Part shown: positions 17,041-27,124 of the stretch, in pieces
Position numbering within the stretch: the stretch's first letter is position 1
How the letters are laid out: each line of letters starts with the position of its first letter
DNA from: Okeania sp. SIO2B3
Lineage (GTDB): Bacteria; Cyanobacteriota; Cyanobacteriia; Cyanobacteriales; Microcoleaceae
Direction of reading: 5' to 3'
DNA: 64,000 nucleotides
NCBI RefSeq assembly: GCF_010672525.1
Contig: NZ_JAAHGH010000033.1
Span: 1 to 64,000, forward strand
Translations under genes and position numbers: made by a program
The notes under the pieces: generated by a model
Seen by the model: the letters and a program-made list of their open reading frames with translations, nothing else
The model's database searches: none
Told to the model about the DNA's origin: nothing

Positions 17041-19660
17041 CATACTTACTTTTGCTTTACCTCCTAAGAAAACTTCAATAGAGAATTTACTATTTCCGGA
17101 TTTTCCCCTTTGACCATTAAAAAATTTCTAGAGAAACTCGTACTTAGTCTTGCTTTATCTTCAGAAAAAATTGACATTTCGGCAGAATCTGAAAAACCCA
17201 CTGATGGAAAATCTACTACTCCTGAAATTTTCCCTCCGACCATCAAAAAAATTCCAGACTCATTCATACTTACCCTAGCTTTAGCTTCAGAAAAAATTGA
17301 CATTTCGGCAAAATCTGAGAAACCCATTGATGGAAAATTGACTACTCCTGAAATTTCCCCTTCGACCATCAAAAAATCTTCAGAGTTACCTATACTTACT
17401 CTGACTTTACCTTCTAAAAAAATTGACATTTCGGCAAAATCTGAGAAACCCATTGATGGAAAATTGACTACTCCTGAAATTTCCCCTTCGACCATCAAAA
17501 AATTTCCAGACTCATCCATACTTACTCTGACTTTAGCTCCTGAAAAAATTGGCAGTTAGGCAAAATCAGAGAAACCCAATGATGGAAAATCTACTACTCC
17601 TGAAATTTTCCCTCCGACTACCAAAAAATTTCCATACTCATCCATACTTATTCTTGCTTTATCCCCTAAAAAAATTGGCAGTTCAGCAAAATCTGAGAAA
17701 CCCAATGATGGAAAATCTACTACTCCTTAATTTTCCCCTCTAACCATCAAAAAATTTATAGAGGAACTCATACTTATTCTTGCTTTATCCCCTAAAAAAA
17801 TTGGCAGTTCAGCAAAATCTGAGAAACCCAATGATGGAAAATCTACTACTCCTTAATTTTCCCCTCTAACCATCAAAAAATTTATAGAGGAACTCATACT
17901 TATTCTTGCTTTATCCCCTAAAAAAATTGGCAGTTCAGCAAAATCTGAGAAACCCAATAATGGAAAATTTACTACTCCTGAATTTTCCCCTCCGACTATC
18001 AAAAAATTTCCATACTCATCCATACTTACTCTAACTTTAGCTCCTGAAAAAATTGGCAGTTAGGCAAAATCAGAGAAACCCAATGATGGAAAATCTACTA
18101 CTCCTGAAATTTCCCCTCCGACTATCAAAAAATTTCCATACTCATCCATACTTACTCTGACTTTAGCTCCTGAAAAAATTGGCAGTTAGGCAAAATCAGA
18201 TAAACCCACTGATGGAAAATTGACTATTTCTAGATTTCAGAAAAAATTTCAACCAGTCAAAATCAGATAAACCCAATGATGGAAAATTGACTACTCCTGA
18301 AATTTCCCCTCCGACTATCAAAAAATTTCCATACTCATCCATACTTACTCTGACTTTAGCTCCTGAAAAAATTGGCAGTTAGGCAAAATCAGAGAAACCC
18401 AATGATGGAAAATTTACTACTCCTGAAATTTCCCCTCCGACTATCAAAAAATTTCCATACTCATCCATACTTACTCTGACTTTAGCTCCTGAAAAAATTG
18501 GCAGTTAGGCAAAATCAGAGAAACCCAATGATGGAAAATCTACTACTCCTGAATTTTTCCCTCTAACTGTCAAAAAAGTTCTAGAGAAACTCATACTTAC
18601 TCTGAATTTACTTCCTGAAAAAATTTCAACCAGTCAAAATCGGATAAACCCACTGATGGAAAATTTACTACTTCTGAAATTTACCCTCTAACCATCAAAA
18701 AATCTTCTGAGAAACCCAATGATGGAAAATCTACTACTCCTGAAATTTCCCCTCTAACCATCAAAAAATTTCCAGACTCATCCATACTTACTCTGACTTT
18801 ACTTCCTAAAAAAATTGGCAGTTAGGCAAAATCTGAAAAACCCACGGATGAAAAATTTATTACTCCTGAAATTTCCCCTCCGACCATCAAAAAATCTTCA
18901 GACTGACCTATACTTACTCTTGCTTTAACTCCTGAAAAAATTGGAACTTCGGCAAAATCAGAGAAACCCACTGATGGAAAATTAACTATTTCTAGATTTT
19001 CCCCTTTGAGCATCAAGAAATATTCAGAGGAACTTATATTTACTCTTGCTTTAGCTCCTGAAAAAATTTCAATCGACCAAAATTCGAGAAACCCAATTAT
19101 GGAAAATCTACTACTCTTGAAATTTCCCCTCTAACCATCAAAAAATTTCCAGACTCATCCATACTTACTCTGACTTTAGCTCCTGAAAAAATTGGCAGTT
19201 AGGCAAAATCTGAGAAACCCACTGATGGAAAATCTACTACTCCTGAAATTTCCCCTCTAACCATCAAAAAATTTCCAGACTCATCCATACTTACTCTGAC
19301 TTTAGCTCCTGAAAAAATTGGCAGTTAGGCAAAATTTGAGAAACCCACTGATGGAAAATCTACTACTCCTGAAATTTCCCCTCTAACCATCAAAAAATTT
19401 CCAGACTCATCCATACTTACTCTGACTTTAGCTCCTGAAAAAATTGGCAGTTAGGCAAAATCTGAGAAACCCACTGATGGAAAATCTACTACTCCTGAAA
19501 TTTCCCCTCTAACCATCAAAAAATTTCCAGAGGAACTCATACTTACCCTGACTTTATCCCCTGAAAAAATTTGCACCAGCCAAAATTTGAGAAACCGACT
19601 GATGGAAAATTTACTATTTCTAGATTTTTCCCTTGAAGCGTCAAAAAATCCCCAGAATAA
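17041..19660 (-). pseudogene. array of ~21 42-codon repeats, apparent dead repeat-protein gene
   Basis: About 21 units, mostly spaced exactly 126 bases, fill this region. Read on the minus strand a unit encodes a strand-rich module like AKVRVSMDESGNFLMVEGEI followed by SGVVDFPSVGFSDFAELPIF. Frames stay open in places (17064-17519, 151 aa; 18822-19016). Most units carry the same in-frame stop, where FAELP (GCTGAACTGCC on minus) has become FA-stop-LP (GCCTAACTGCC). The plus strand is also partly open, as expected for a period divisible by three. The minus frame looks more protein-like, but neither strand is proven. Partial units at 18210-18280 and 18655-18721 break the period. Confidence 0.6.
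17041..19660. repeat. 126-bp tandem repeat array (~21 units)
   Basis: The signature GATGGAAAA(T)CTACTACTCC recurs from about 17207 to 19600. Further conserved blocks per unit are CCTGAAAAAATTGGCAGTT, CATCAAAAAATTTCC and CATACTTACTCTGACTTTA. Unit identity is highest at 18050-18540 and 19130-19530, suggesting recent local duplications or conversion. Confidence 0.9.
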
Positions 19661-19737
19661 TCCATAATTACTTTTACTTGATCCTTAAAAAAATTCTCAC
19701 AAAGCAAAATTTAATAAATCTACTAATAGATAATTTA

Positions 19738-19785
19738 GTAGTCGGGATTTTCTACTTCAATAATCAACTAAAATCCCGACTATAA
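19738..19785. terminator. long perfect hairpin between the array and mnmA
   Basis: TAGTCGGGATTTT and AAAATCCCGACTA form a 13-bp perfect inverted repeat with an 18-base loop. Read on the minus strand it lies past the mnmA stop (with a family G repeat between) and ahead of the decayed repeat gene. It could end mnmA transcripts, although no T-run follows directly. Confidence 0.4.
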
Positions 19786-19795
19786 ACTAACACTT

Positions 19796-19971
19796 ACCGA
19801 ATAATTAAGGTTTAAAGCTTCTCCTTTAAAGGAGAAAAAACGGTCGAGGGATGACGAGGTCTCCTCGCCATATCCAATCGACCAAGAGAAGAAAAAAAAA
19901 TCCTTAAGCGTCAATCCTCTCCTTGAAAAGAAGAGGTAATAATTAATCATTAATTATTAATTATTAATTGT
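19796..19971. repeat. family G palindrome-rich repeat, fullest copy
   Basis: This copy shows the full order: ACCGAATAATTAAGG, TCTCCTTTAAAGGAGA, CGGTCGAGGGATGACGAGGT, CTCCTCGCCATATCC, AATCGACCAAGAGAAG, CAATCCTCTCCTTGAAAAG and TTAATTATTAATTATTAATT. The pairs CGGTCGA/TCGACC and GACGAGG/CCTCGCC (one mismatch) would fold into a cruciform or long hairpin. It reaches the last base before the mnmA stop codon. Confidence 0.65.
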
Positions 19972-21051
19972 TTAACCCTCCTTTTCAATTATCCCTCCAC
20001 CTAACAAAATATCTCCCTCATACCAAACAGCAGCTTGCCCAGGAGTTATACCAAAAACCGCCTCTTCAAACATTAACTTAACTCGAAAACCATCCTGTGG
20101 TTTCTCCTCATTAATACCCAAAGGAATAATATTTGCTGCTACAGGTAAACTACGATATCTCACTTGCACCTCCCCTCGTATAGGTATAGTTGGTGGGACA
20201 ATAGAAACCCAATTAACCAGCTTCACAGTGGACTCCATTTTTGACGCACTGTCGCGATCGCCCACTATTACCCGATTCATCACTGGGTCCAAATCAATTA
20301 CATATAGAGGATGAGGGGCCGAAACTCCTAAACCTTTTCTTTGGCCAATTGTATAATGATGGACACCATCATGCTTTCCTAATACTCGCCCCTCTTGGTC
20401 AACTATTTCACCTTGATGGGGTGTAATATATTTATCCAAAAATGCCCGCATCGAACCGCTAGCTTCCACTAGACATAAATCCTGACTTTCCGGTTTATCA
20501 GCAGTTTTCAAACCATATTCTGCTGCAATGCGTCGGGTTTCACTTTTTACAACTTCCCCTAGAGGAAATACGGAACCAGCTAATAAGTCCTGTGTTAGAT
20601 CGTACAGAAAATAAGATTGGTCTTTGTTACGGTCAACAGCACGTTTTAATTGATAGCGATTGCTTTCTGAATCATAATCAATTCGCGCGTAATGCCCCGT
20701 GGCAATTTTGTCAATACCCAATTTTTCACGGCCATAAGCCAACATCGGGCCAAATTTCACAGCTTTATTACATTGAGAACAAGGTAGTGGAGTAATTCCG
20801 GCACTGTATCCTGTTACTAAATAATCAACAATATTTGCTTGAAATAAATCGCGACTATCCACAATATGATGGGGAATACCTAACTGTTCACAAATATGAG
20901 CCGCATCGACCATTCCCTCGGAACAACATTGACCTTTTCCTTTCATTAACCAAAGAGTTAAACCCTCGACTTGATATCCTTGATGATGTAGTATTGCTGC
21001 GGTTGTGGAACTATCAACTCCACCGGAAAGACCGACTATAATTTTATTCAT
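19972..21051 (-). CDS. mnmA: tRNA-specific 2-thiouridylase MnmA
   Basis: MnmA puts sulfur on U34 of the Lys, Glu and Gln tRNAs. The 359-aa protein has the PP-loop GLSGGVDSS at residues 8-16, the nucleophile Cys in [12 protein letters not shown] (~93-104) and the second catalytic Cys in [12 protein letters not shown] (~188-199). [13 protein letters not shown] (~232-244) and the C-terminal beta-barrel ([20 protein letters not shown]) match the family. Start and length are typical. Its stop lies at the edge of a family G repeat. Confidence 0.96.
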   Translation of the reverse strand: MNKIIVGLSGGVDSSTTAAILHHQGYQVEGLTLWLMKGKGQCCSEGMVDAAHICEQLGIPHHIVDSRDLFQANIVDYLVTGYSAGITPLPCSQCNKAVKFGPMLAYGREKLGIDKIATGHYARIDYDSESNRYQLKRAVDRNKDQSYFLYDLTQDLLAGSVFPLGEVVKSETRRIAAEYGLKTADKPESQDLCLVEASGSMRAFLDKYITPHQGEIVDQEGRVLGKHDGVHHYTIGQRKGLGVSAPHPLYVIDLDPVMNRVIVGDRDSASKMESTVKLVNWVSIVPPTIPIRGEVQVRYRSLPVAANIIPLGINEEKPQDGFRVKLMFEEAVFGITPGQAAVWYEGDILLGGGIIEKEG

Positions 21052-21105
21052 TGAATTTGAGGTTATAAAATCAAAACTATATGTATTTATCTTGATTATA
21101 GATTT

Positions 21106-21735
21106 TTTGAAGAAGGAAGAAGTGAAGAAGGAAGAAGGAAGAGGGAAGAGGGAAAAATATTACTTTGTCTGAGTTTTAAGTTCTCGATCTTTGTTAACCT
21201 TTCTTTCGACTGCTATATATGAGACTGCATAGAATTATCAAATTTATTAATAAGAAGGAAGAGGGAAGAGGGAAGAAGGAAGAGGGAAGAGGGAAAAATA
21301 TTACTTTGTCTGAGTTTTAAGTTCTCGATCTTTGTTAACCTTTCTTTCGACTGCTATATATGAGACTGCACAGAATTATCAAATTTATTAATAAGAAGGA
21401 AGAGGGAAGAAGGAAGAGGGAAGAGGGAAAAATATTACTTTGTCTGAGTTTTAAGTTCTCGATCTTTGTTAACCTTTCTTTCGACTGCTATATATGAGAC
21501 TGCACAGAATTATCAAATTTATTAATAAAAAGGAAGAGGGAAGAAGGAAGAAGGAAGAAGGAAGAGGGAAAATATTACTTTGTCTGAGTTTTAAATTCTC
21601 GATCTTTGTTAACCTTTATTTCGACTGCTATATATGAGACTGCACAGAATTATCAAATTTATTAATTTGTCTGTCTTAATCTCAAGTCAACTCCGATTAA
21701 AATATTATTCTATGCAATTTATTATGAATTTGACG
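21106..21735. repeat. four tandem ~120-base units: family H joined to the start of family F
   Basis: Four head-to-tail copies contain GGAAGAGGGAAGAGGGAAAA, TATTACTTTGTCTGAGTTTT, AAGTTCTCGATCTTTGTTAA, CCTTTCTTTCGACTGCTATA and TATGAGACTGCA(T/C)AGAATTATC. They start at about 21106, 21255, 21392 and 21529. After the last, the family F hairpin continues to its other arm (TTCTATGCAATTTATTATG, about 21709-21728). So a composite of two interspersed repeats has been tandemly amplified. No gene is inside. Confidence 0.7.
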
Positions 21736-22010
21736 TTAGACTTTTAGAGAAAAGTAAATAGGGAATGTCAAATAGCAAGCAATAAAATTTTCACGATTTA
21801 AAAAGGAAGAGGGAAGAAGGAAGAAGAAAGAAAAAATGGATGGGGACTCAAACCCCAACCAATTGTCAACACCGTGTAGATGGTGGGGTATTAAACCCAA
21901 AATAAAAAGATAATTTAGGATTGCTATATATAATTTCACTTTGTTTTGCCCATGTAATAAACTATGTTTGATCGTCTGCTAAAAATCATCATTTATTCGA
22001 CTGACTCACC

Positions 22011-22859
22011 ATGCTAAACCAATTATCTTTAATATTAGAATACAGAATTTCAAAAATCTCATTCTTATCAATTATATTAGGAGGATTTTTAGCTATAAAT
22101 CACCAAACTATCGCCCAGGGAAAAGTAATTAAAACTCAAATTTCAGCCACAAATCAAAGGCAAAGCAAAACCAAGAATTTTAGCTCCAATAGCAATACAA
22201 AAAAACAGACACCATTAATAACAGAAAATTCCAGTTTTCCAAAATATCCTGAAGCATTACCTCCATCAATAATCAGACCATCAATTCCGCAACAAGAACC
22301 AATATTTAATCCCATCGAAGTAAATCCATTTCCCAATTTACGATATGTTGTCTATATTGAATCAGACAGTGCATTATTGTTAGGAATTATTCGGCGAAAA
22401 ATCGAACCAAGAGCAGTATTGCGTTCTTTTGCAGGCGATACTGTAATTCAAATAGGAAGTTTTTCTCAGTTATTTTTTGCTTTAGATTTATTAGATTATT
22501 TAGAAGAAAGAGGAATTAATGCCCAACTAGAAAAACTTGATTCAAATGAAGCTTTTGGTGAACCTGTAAAACCTGCAATTTTAGCAGCTAGTGTATATCC
22601 TCCAGTTAAACGTTCAATTGCTTATGGACTAAATAATAGTAAATCTTATTATTTATTAATTCCTAGTAAGTCAACAGATTTAGCTTTAATTACATATAAA
22701 TTGCGATTATTAGGAGTTCCCAACCAAGGTATTCAGGTGACAGAAATTCCCGAAAATGTAGCTATAGGACCTTTTGAAAAAGAAGAAATAGCAGAAAAGT
22801 GGCAACGCTATTTATTAGATTCGGGGTTTGTTAATGTGGTTATTTACTTTGGTCGTTAA
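22011..22859 (+). CDS. secreted protein with two SPOR-like repeats
   Basis: The 282-aa protein has an N-terminal signal/anchor (residues ~17-36, ISFLSIILGGFLAINHQTIAQ) and a Ser/Asn/Pro-rich linker up to ~105. Its C-terminal half contains two SPOR-like units: VIQIGSFSQLFFALDLLDYLEERGINAQLEKL (~144-175) and VAIGPFEKEEIAEKWQRYLLDSGFVNVVIYF (~250-281). Both follow the SPOR pattern (strand, GxF, helix, strand). SPOR domains bind denuded peptidoglycan at division sites, so a wall-binding role is likely but inferred. Start ATG at 22011 fits the signal. Confidence 0.7.
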   Translation: MLNQLSLILEYRISKISFLSIILGGFLAINHQTIAQGKVIKTQISATNQRQSKTKNFSSNSNTKKQTPLITENSSFPKYPEALPPSIIRPSIPQQEPIFNPIEVNPFPNLRYVVYIESDSALLLGIIRRKIEPRAVLRSFAGDTVIQIGSFSQLFFALDLLDYLEERGINAQLEKLDSNEAFGEPVKPAILAASVYPPVKRSIAYGLNNSKSYYLLIPSKSTDLALITYKLRLLGVPNQGIQVTEIPENVAIGPFEKEEIAEKWQRYLLDSGFVNVVIYFGR

Positions 22860-24218
22860 AAGTCAGTAATTTCAGTTATCAGTTATCAGTTATCAGTTAT
22901 CAGTACCTCCTGTAATAAGGAGGCTTTAAATCTGGAATATTCTCTTTCTCTTGGTCAATTAGATATGGCGAGGAGACCTCGCCATCTCTCGACCGCTTTT
23001 TATCCCCTTAAAATAGCAGGGTATTCACAAAAAAAATTCGGGAATATATAGCAAAAATGCGTAATAATTGGTCTTATACCAATTATCATGTATGAATGCT
23101 ACAAAAAAGAAAGTTCAAATTTTTCACCTAAGCTATTGAGAATTTAAACTATATATATAACTTTTTTGTCAAAGAAAACGGAAAACAGAAAACATATACA
23201 ATTAAGGCTTTTAAGTAAACAAATTATGTCCTAACCGTAAGCATTCAGCAGTCAGCTATCAGCTATCAGCTTCATTACCTTAAGTTAGCAACTCAAACTC
23301 GTTATCATTGTGTTTCAATTCCCTAGTTGAAAATGTAGTAAAAGTTAAGCGAATGCTTGCTTCATTCATTAAAAAGCTGTTTACATAGCATTCCGCAGTA
23401 AGAGCTGACTGCTAATAGCTGTTTGCGCAGCATTCCGCAGGAAATGCTTACTCCTAACCTACCTTGGTAATGCGATAAAATCTAAGTTGGTCTTAGCTTA
23501 AAATGAGCTATTTATAGCAGCCGCTATTACTGTATTTGACATATCAAATAAAATTCAGACAATACCAGATTTTTCCTTGTTGCTTTTTGCTTTTTGCTTT
23601 TTCCTTCTGCTATATTTCTATCATTATTTCTGTTTTTTATTATTCCAACTTCAGTTCTTCCTTACCGAATAATTAATCATTAATCATTATTAATTAAATA
23701 ATTCAGCTAATTCCGCCTCCCCTTGGCTGCGCCGCGAGCTGTCGCTCTACAAGGGGAAAATCAAGAAATAATATTTCCTTATATTCAATTCCGTAACGGT
23801 TAAAACCCGAGGTAATTATCCATTATCCATTAATGAACTTTCCTTTTTCTAGTGAATTAAATTAGAATAATATATCAGTAAAAATATGTCTTAACTTAGA
23901 AGTAGCTGATAGGATTAGAGAATCTATTTATTTCTATCATTATTTTTGTTTTTTTTATTCCAACTTCAGTTATACCAATTCCTAAAAGTAACCCTATACT
24001 TTGGTAAGACTTTAGTTATTAATTAATCAAAACAAGTATAATTACCTTTTTGCTAAAAATAGCCCAGTTAATGTTAATTATTCTTACTTTTTACTTCTCT
24101 CCTACTCCCCTGTTCAATAAAATGTAGAAAAGTTTTTGAGAAATGGTATTATTCCCTCTTTCTTAGCTTTACTTTTTTCTAGTGAAGAGAATTAAATTAG
24201 AATAATAGATCAGTAAAA
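22860..24218. repeat. 1.36-kb intergenic region of repeats
   Basis: No gene is visible. TCAGTTATCAGTTATCAG follows the SPOR-like gene. A family G copy in reverse lies at 22903-23007 (TTGGTCAATTAGATATGG, GAGGAGACCTCGCC, CTCGACCGC). The motif GCATTCCGCAG recurs at 23387 and 23431. A reversed family H copy spans 23515-23612 (TATAGCAG ... TTCCTTCTGCTATA). A second partial G-like piece (TACCGAATAATTAATCATTA ...) is at 23660-23840. The ~50 bases before the nnr start (TCTAGTGAAGAGAATTAAAT, TAGAATAATAGATCAGTAAA) duplicate DNA at 23847-23885. Confidence 0.5.
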
Positions 24219-25745
24219 ATGAACAATACTAAAGAAAAATTTGTAGTTACTGCTGCACAAATGCGACAAATAGAAGAACGAATATTTGTTGCCGGAATGC
24301 CAGTAGCGGCATTAATGGAAAAAGTTGCTGGATTAGTAACACGAAGAATCGTAAAATTATTCAATTCTAATATTAGTAAAATTGGTATATTAGTAGGTCC
24401 TGGTCATAATGGCGGAGATGCTTTGGTTATAGCTAGAGAATTATATTTCCAAGGTTATGAAATAATAGTTTACTGCCCGATGCAAAAACTTAAAGAATTA
24501 ACAAATGCTCATAGTAATTATCTCCAATCTTTAGGAGTTGATTTTGTTAATAATATTTCTCTTCTCAAAAATTGCGACTTGCTCATAGACGGTTTATTTG
24601 GCTTTGGTCTAGAACGAGAAATTACCGGAGATTTAGCTAAAGCAATCAATGAAATTAATAGTTGGAAAAAACAGATATTTAGTATCGACTTACCTTCTGG
24701 AATTCATACAGATACAGGAGAAGTTTTAGGAACAGCAATTTCTGCTAACCACACATTTTGTTTAGGTCTGTGGAAACAAGCATTTTTACAAGACCAAGCC
24801 TTAGAATATATAGGTACATCCGAACTAATAGATTTTGATATTCCTCTAGCAGATATTACAGCAATTTTAGGAGAATTTCCCACTATTGAAAGAATCACAA
24901 AAACATCTGCCACAGCAAATTTTCCCTTACCTCTTTCTCCAACAACCTATAAATATAAAAACGGTAATTTATTATTAATCGTAGGTTCCCATCGTTATAG
25001 CGGAGCAGCAATTTTAACAGGATTAGGTGCCAGAGCAACAGGTGTCGGAATGTTATCAATTGCCGTACCAAAATCAATTAAACCCATACTAAATAATCAC
25101 TTACCAGAAGCACTAATTATTGGTTGTCCCGAAACAGAAACCGGAACAATAAAACAATTACCAAAAGATATAGATTTAAGTAAATTTGAAGCGATCGCCT
25201 GCGGACCTGGTTTAACAACAGAACCTAAATCTATAATAGAAACAATATTATCCGTAAATTGTCCGATAGTTCTAGATGCTGATGCTTTAAATATTTGTGA
25301 TAATTTAGAAAAAAATTATTTAGTTAGTCAACGTCAAGCACCAACAATTATTACACCCCACCAAGGAGAATTTAAACGTCTTTTTCCCCAACTAGAAAAT
25401 CAATTCAATAATCGGATATTAGCAGCTCAAAAAGTAACTAAAAATAGTAACCTGATTTTAGTTTTCAAAGGAGCAAAAACAATTATTGCCAATAGTCAAA
25501 AAATATTGATTAATCCAGACAGTACCCCTGCATTAGCAAGAGGAGGTAGTGGAGATGTATTAACAGGATTAGTTGGAGGTTTATTAGCTATTACTTCAAC
25601 TAAAACTCCACCACTCGAAGCTGTCAAAACAGCAGTTTGGTGGCACGCTCAAACAGCAATATTAGCAGCAAAAAAACGCACCGAGTTAGGAGTAGATGCT
25701 TTTACCTTAACTCAATATTTAATCCCCGCACTAGAAAAAATATAA
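24219..25745 (+). CDS. nnr: bifunctional NAD(P)H-hydrate epimerase / ADP-dependent hydrate dehydratase
   Basis: This enzyme repairs damaged (hydrated) NADH and NADPH. Residues 1-~215 are the YjeF_N epimerase domain (VGPGHNGGDALVIARELYFQG near 58-78; DGLFGFGLEREITGD near 124-138; SIDLPSGIHTDTGEVLG). Residues ~235-508 are the dehydratase, a ribokinase-like fold (IIVGSHRYSGAAILTGLGARATGVG; ITPHQGEFKRLFP; ARGGSGDVLTGLVGGLLA with the catalytic GSGD). The fused form and the 508-aa length are normal. Tandem repeats follow directly. Confidence 0.95.
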   Translation: MNNTKEKFVVTAAQMRQIEERIFVAGMPVAALMEKVAGLVTRRIVKLFNSNISKIGILVGPGHNGGDALVIARELYFQGYEIIVYCPMQKLKELTNAHSNYLQSLGVDFVNNISLLKNCDLLIDGLFGFGLEREITGDLAKAINEINSWKKQIFSIDLPSGIHTDTGEVLGTAISANHTFCLGLWKQAFLQDQALEYIGTSELIDFDIPLADITAILGEFPTIERITKTSATANFPLPLSPTTYKYKNGNLLLIVGSHRYSGAAILTGLGARATGVGMLSIAVPKSIKPILNNHLPEALIIGCPETETGTIKQLPKDIDLSKFEAIACGPGLTTEPKSIIETILSVNCPIVLDADALNICDNLEKNYLVSQRQAPTIITPHQGEFKRLFPQLENQFNNRILAAQKVTKNSNLILVFKGAKTIIANSQKILINPDSTPALARGGSGDVLTGLVGGLLAITSTKTPPLEAVKTAVWWHAQTAILAAKKRTELGVDAFTLTQYLIPALEKI

Positions 25746-25764
25746 CCTTTTTTAGTGGGTGCAT

Positions 25765-26560
25765 CTCAATTTTAGGGAATAGGGAACAGGGAATTGGAAA
25801 TTGGGAATTGGGAATTGGAAAAAAGTATTTTTGCAAATATGCAAATATGGGATGCACCCTTCTTCGTTTGATAAAAAAACAAAAATCTGGAAACATAAAT
25901 ACCTTCTTATCTATGCCTCAAAAATGGAATAGGGAATTGGAAATTGGGAATTGGGAATTGGAAAAAAGTATTTTTGCAGATATATAAATATTGAGATGCA
26001 CCCTTCTTAGTTTGATAAAAAAACAAAAATCTGGAAACATAAATACCTCCTTATCTATGCCTCAAAAATAGAATTGGGAATTGGGAATTGGAAAAAAGTA
26101 TTTTTGCAGATATGCAAATATTGAGATGCACCCTTCTTAGTTTGATAAAAAAACAAAAATCTGGAAACATAAATACCTCCCTATCTATGCCTCAAAAATG
26201 GAATAGGAAATTGGGAACAGGGAACAGGGAATTGGAAATTGGGAATTGGAAATTGGGAATTGGGAATTGGAAAAAAGTATTTTTACAGATATGCAAATAT
26301 TGAAATGTACCATTCTTAGTTTGATAAAAAAACAAAAATCTGGAAACATAAATACCTCCCTATCTATGCCTCAAAAATGGAATAGTGAATAGGGAATTGG
26401 GAACAGGGAACAGGGAATTGGAAATTGGGAATTGGGAATTGGAAAAAAGTATTTTTGCAAAGATGCAAATATTGAAATGTACCATTCTTAGTTTGATAAA
26501 AAAACAAAAATCTGGAAACATAAATACCTCCTTATCTATGCCTCAAAATTCGATCCTTAC
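25765..26560. repeat. five tandem ~110-180-base units with GGGAATTGG slippage tracts
   Basis: Five units share AAAAAAGTATTTTTGCA(G/A)A, GATGCACCCTTCTTAGTTTG (or a close variant), ATAAAAAAACAAAAATCTGG and AAACATAAATACCTCC(T/C)TA, then CTATGCCTCAAAA. They start with the AAAAGTATTT block at about 25820, 25963, 26092, 26269 and 26442. Between them GGGAATTGG / GGGAACAGG tracts vary in number, which explains the variable unit length. No gene is present. Confidence 0.75.
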
Positions 26561-26771
26561 TTATTAATTAGGTAGGCATAAAAATATATATCAAACTTGG
26601 ATATAGTGTTAGGTTTTGAGGAATTAAAATCATCCTTTTTCTCTTTATATGTTGGCAAAAAAATCCCGTCTCAACCCTCATCTTTATAAAGGGATAAAAA
26701 AAGAATGTTACTATTAATAATTGTCATTAATGTAAAATCCGGTTATATAATATATGTTGATAATTCTATAA

Positions 26772-27042
26772 TTAGAGTTTGCTGAAAAAGCCTTTTAGTA
26801 GGGGTAGGAGACAGGAAAAAACCCACCCCTAACCCCGACCGTGGAGGGGAAGACAGGAAGAACGGGGAATGAGCGAGGAGGTAGGAGTAAGAATTATCAG
26901 AGTGATTTTTCTGCCCAACTATGCGCCAAAATACGCTCCATGCATGAGCATTTTAGACTGAAATAGGCGCACTGCAATTCGACCCCAAAAAGGCACTTGT
27001 CTTTATATGTCAATGCTTTTAGATTTAATCAGCAAGCCCTAA
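26772..27042. mobile_element. small inverted-repeat element, family C (ends TTAGGGTTTGCTGA), upstream of speE
   Basis: The left end TTAGAGTTTGCTGAAAAAG (26772) pairs with the right end TTAATCAGCAAGCCCTAA (27026-27043). Inside are AGTAGGGGTAGGAGACAGG, CAGAGTGATTTTTCTGCC and CTTTATATGTCAATGCTTTT. Copies lie at 28226-28500, 45311-45548 (inverted) and 51373-51635. It ends about 80 bases before the speE start, so it is likely part of the speE leader or promoter. Confidence 0.72.
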
Positions 27043-27124
27043 TTACTTCAAGCCTTCAATCTCCCCTACTCCCCCACTCCCCCACTCCCCACCCCCAACT
27101 ATTTTATTCGGAGGAAAAACATCA

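Noticed and set aside
17110-17559. Plus-strand 149-aa protein (EKIDISAKSEKP repeats)
   Set aside because: It is the opposite reading of the 126-bp array; stop codons recur at the same place in other units and the composition is less protein-like than the minus frame.
21838-21905. tRNA-like stretch on the minus strand (ACCATCTACACGGTG, GGTTGGGGTTTGAGTCCCC)
   Set aside because: It resembles the anticodon and T arms of a tRNA, perhaps Val, but the residue before the would-be anticodon is not U, the T loop is changed and no D arm or acceptor stem pairs. At most a tRNA fragment.
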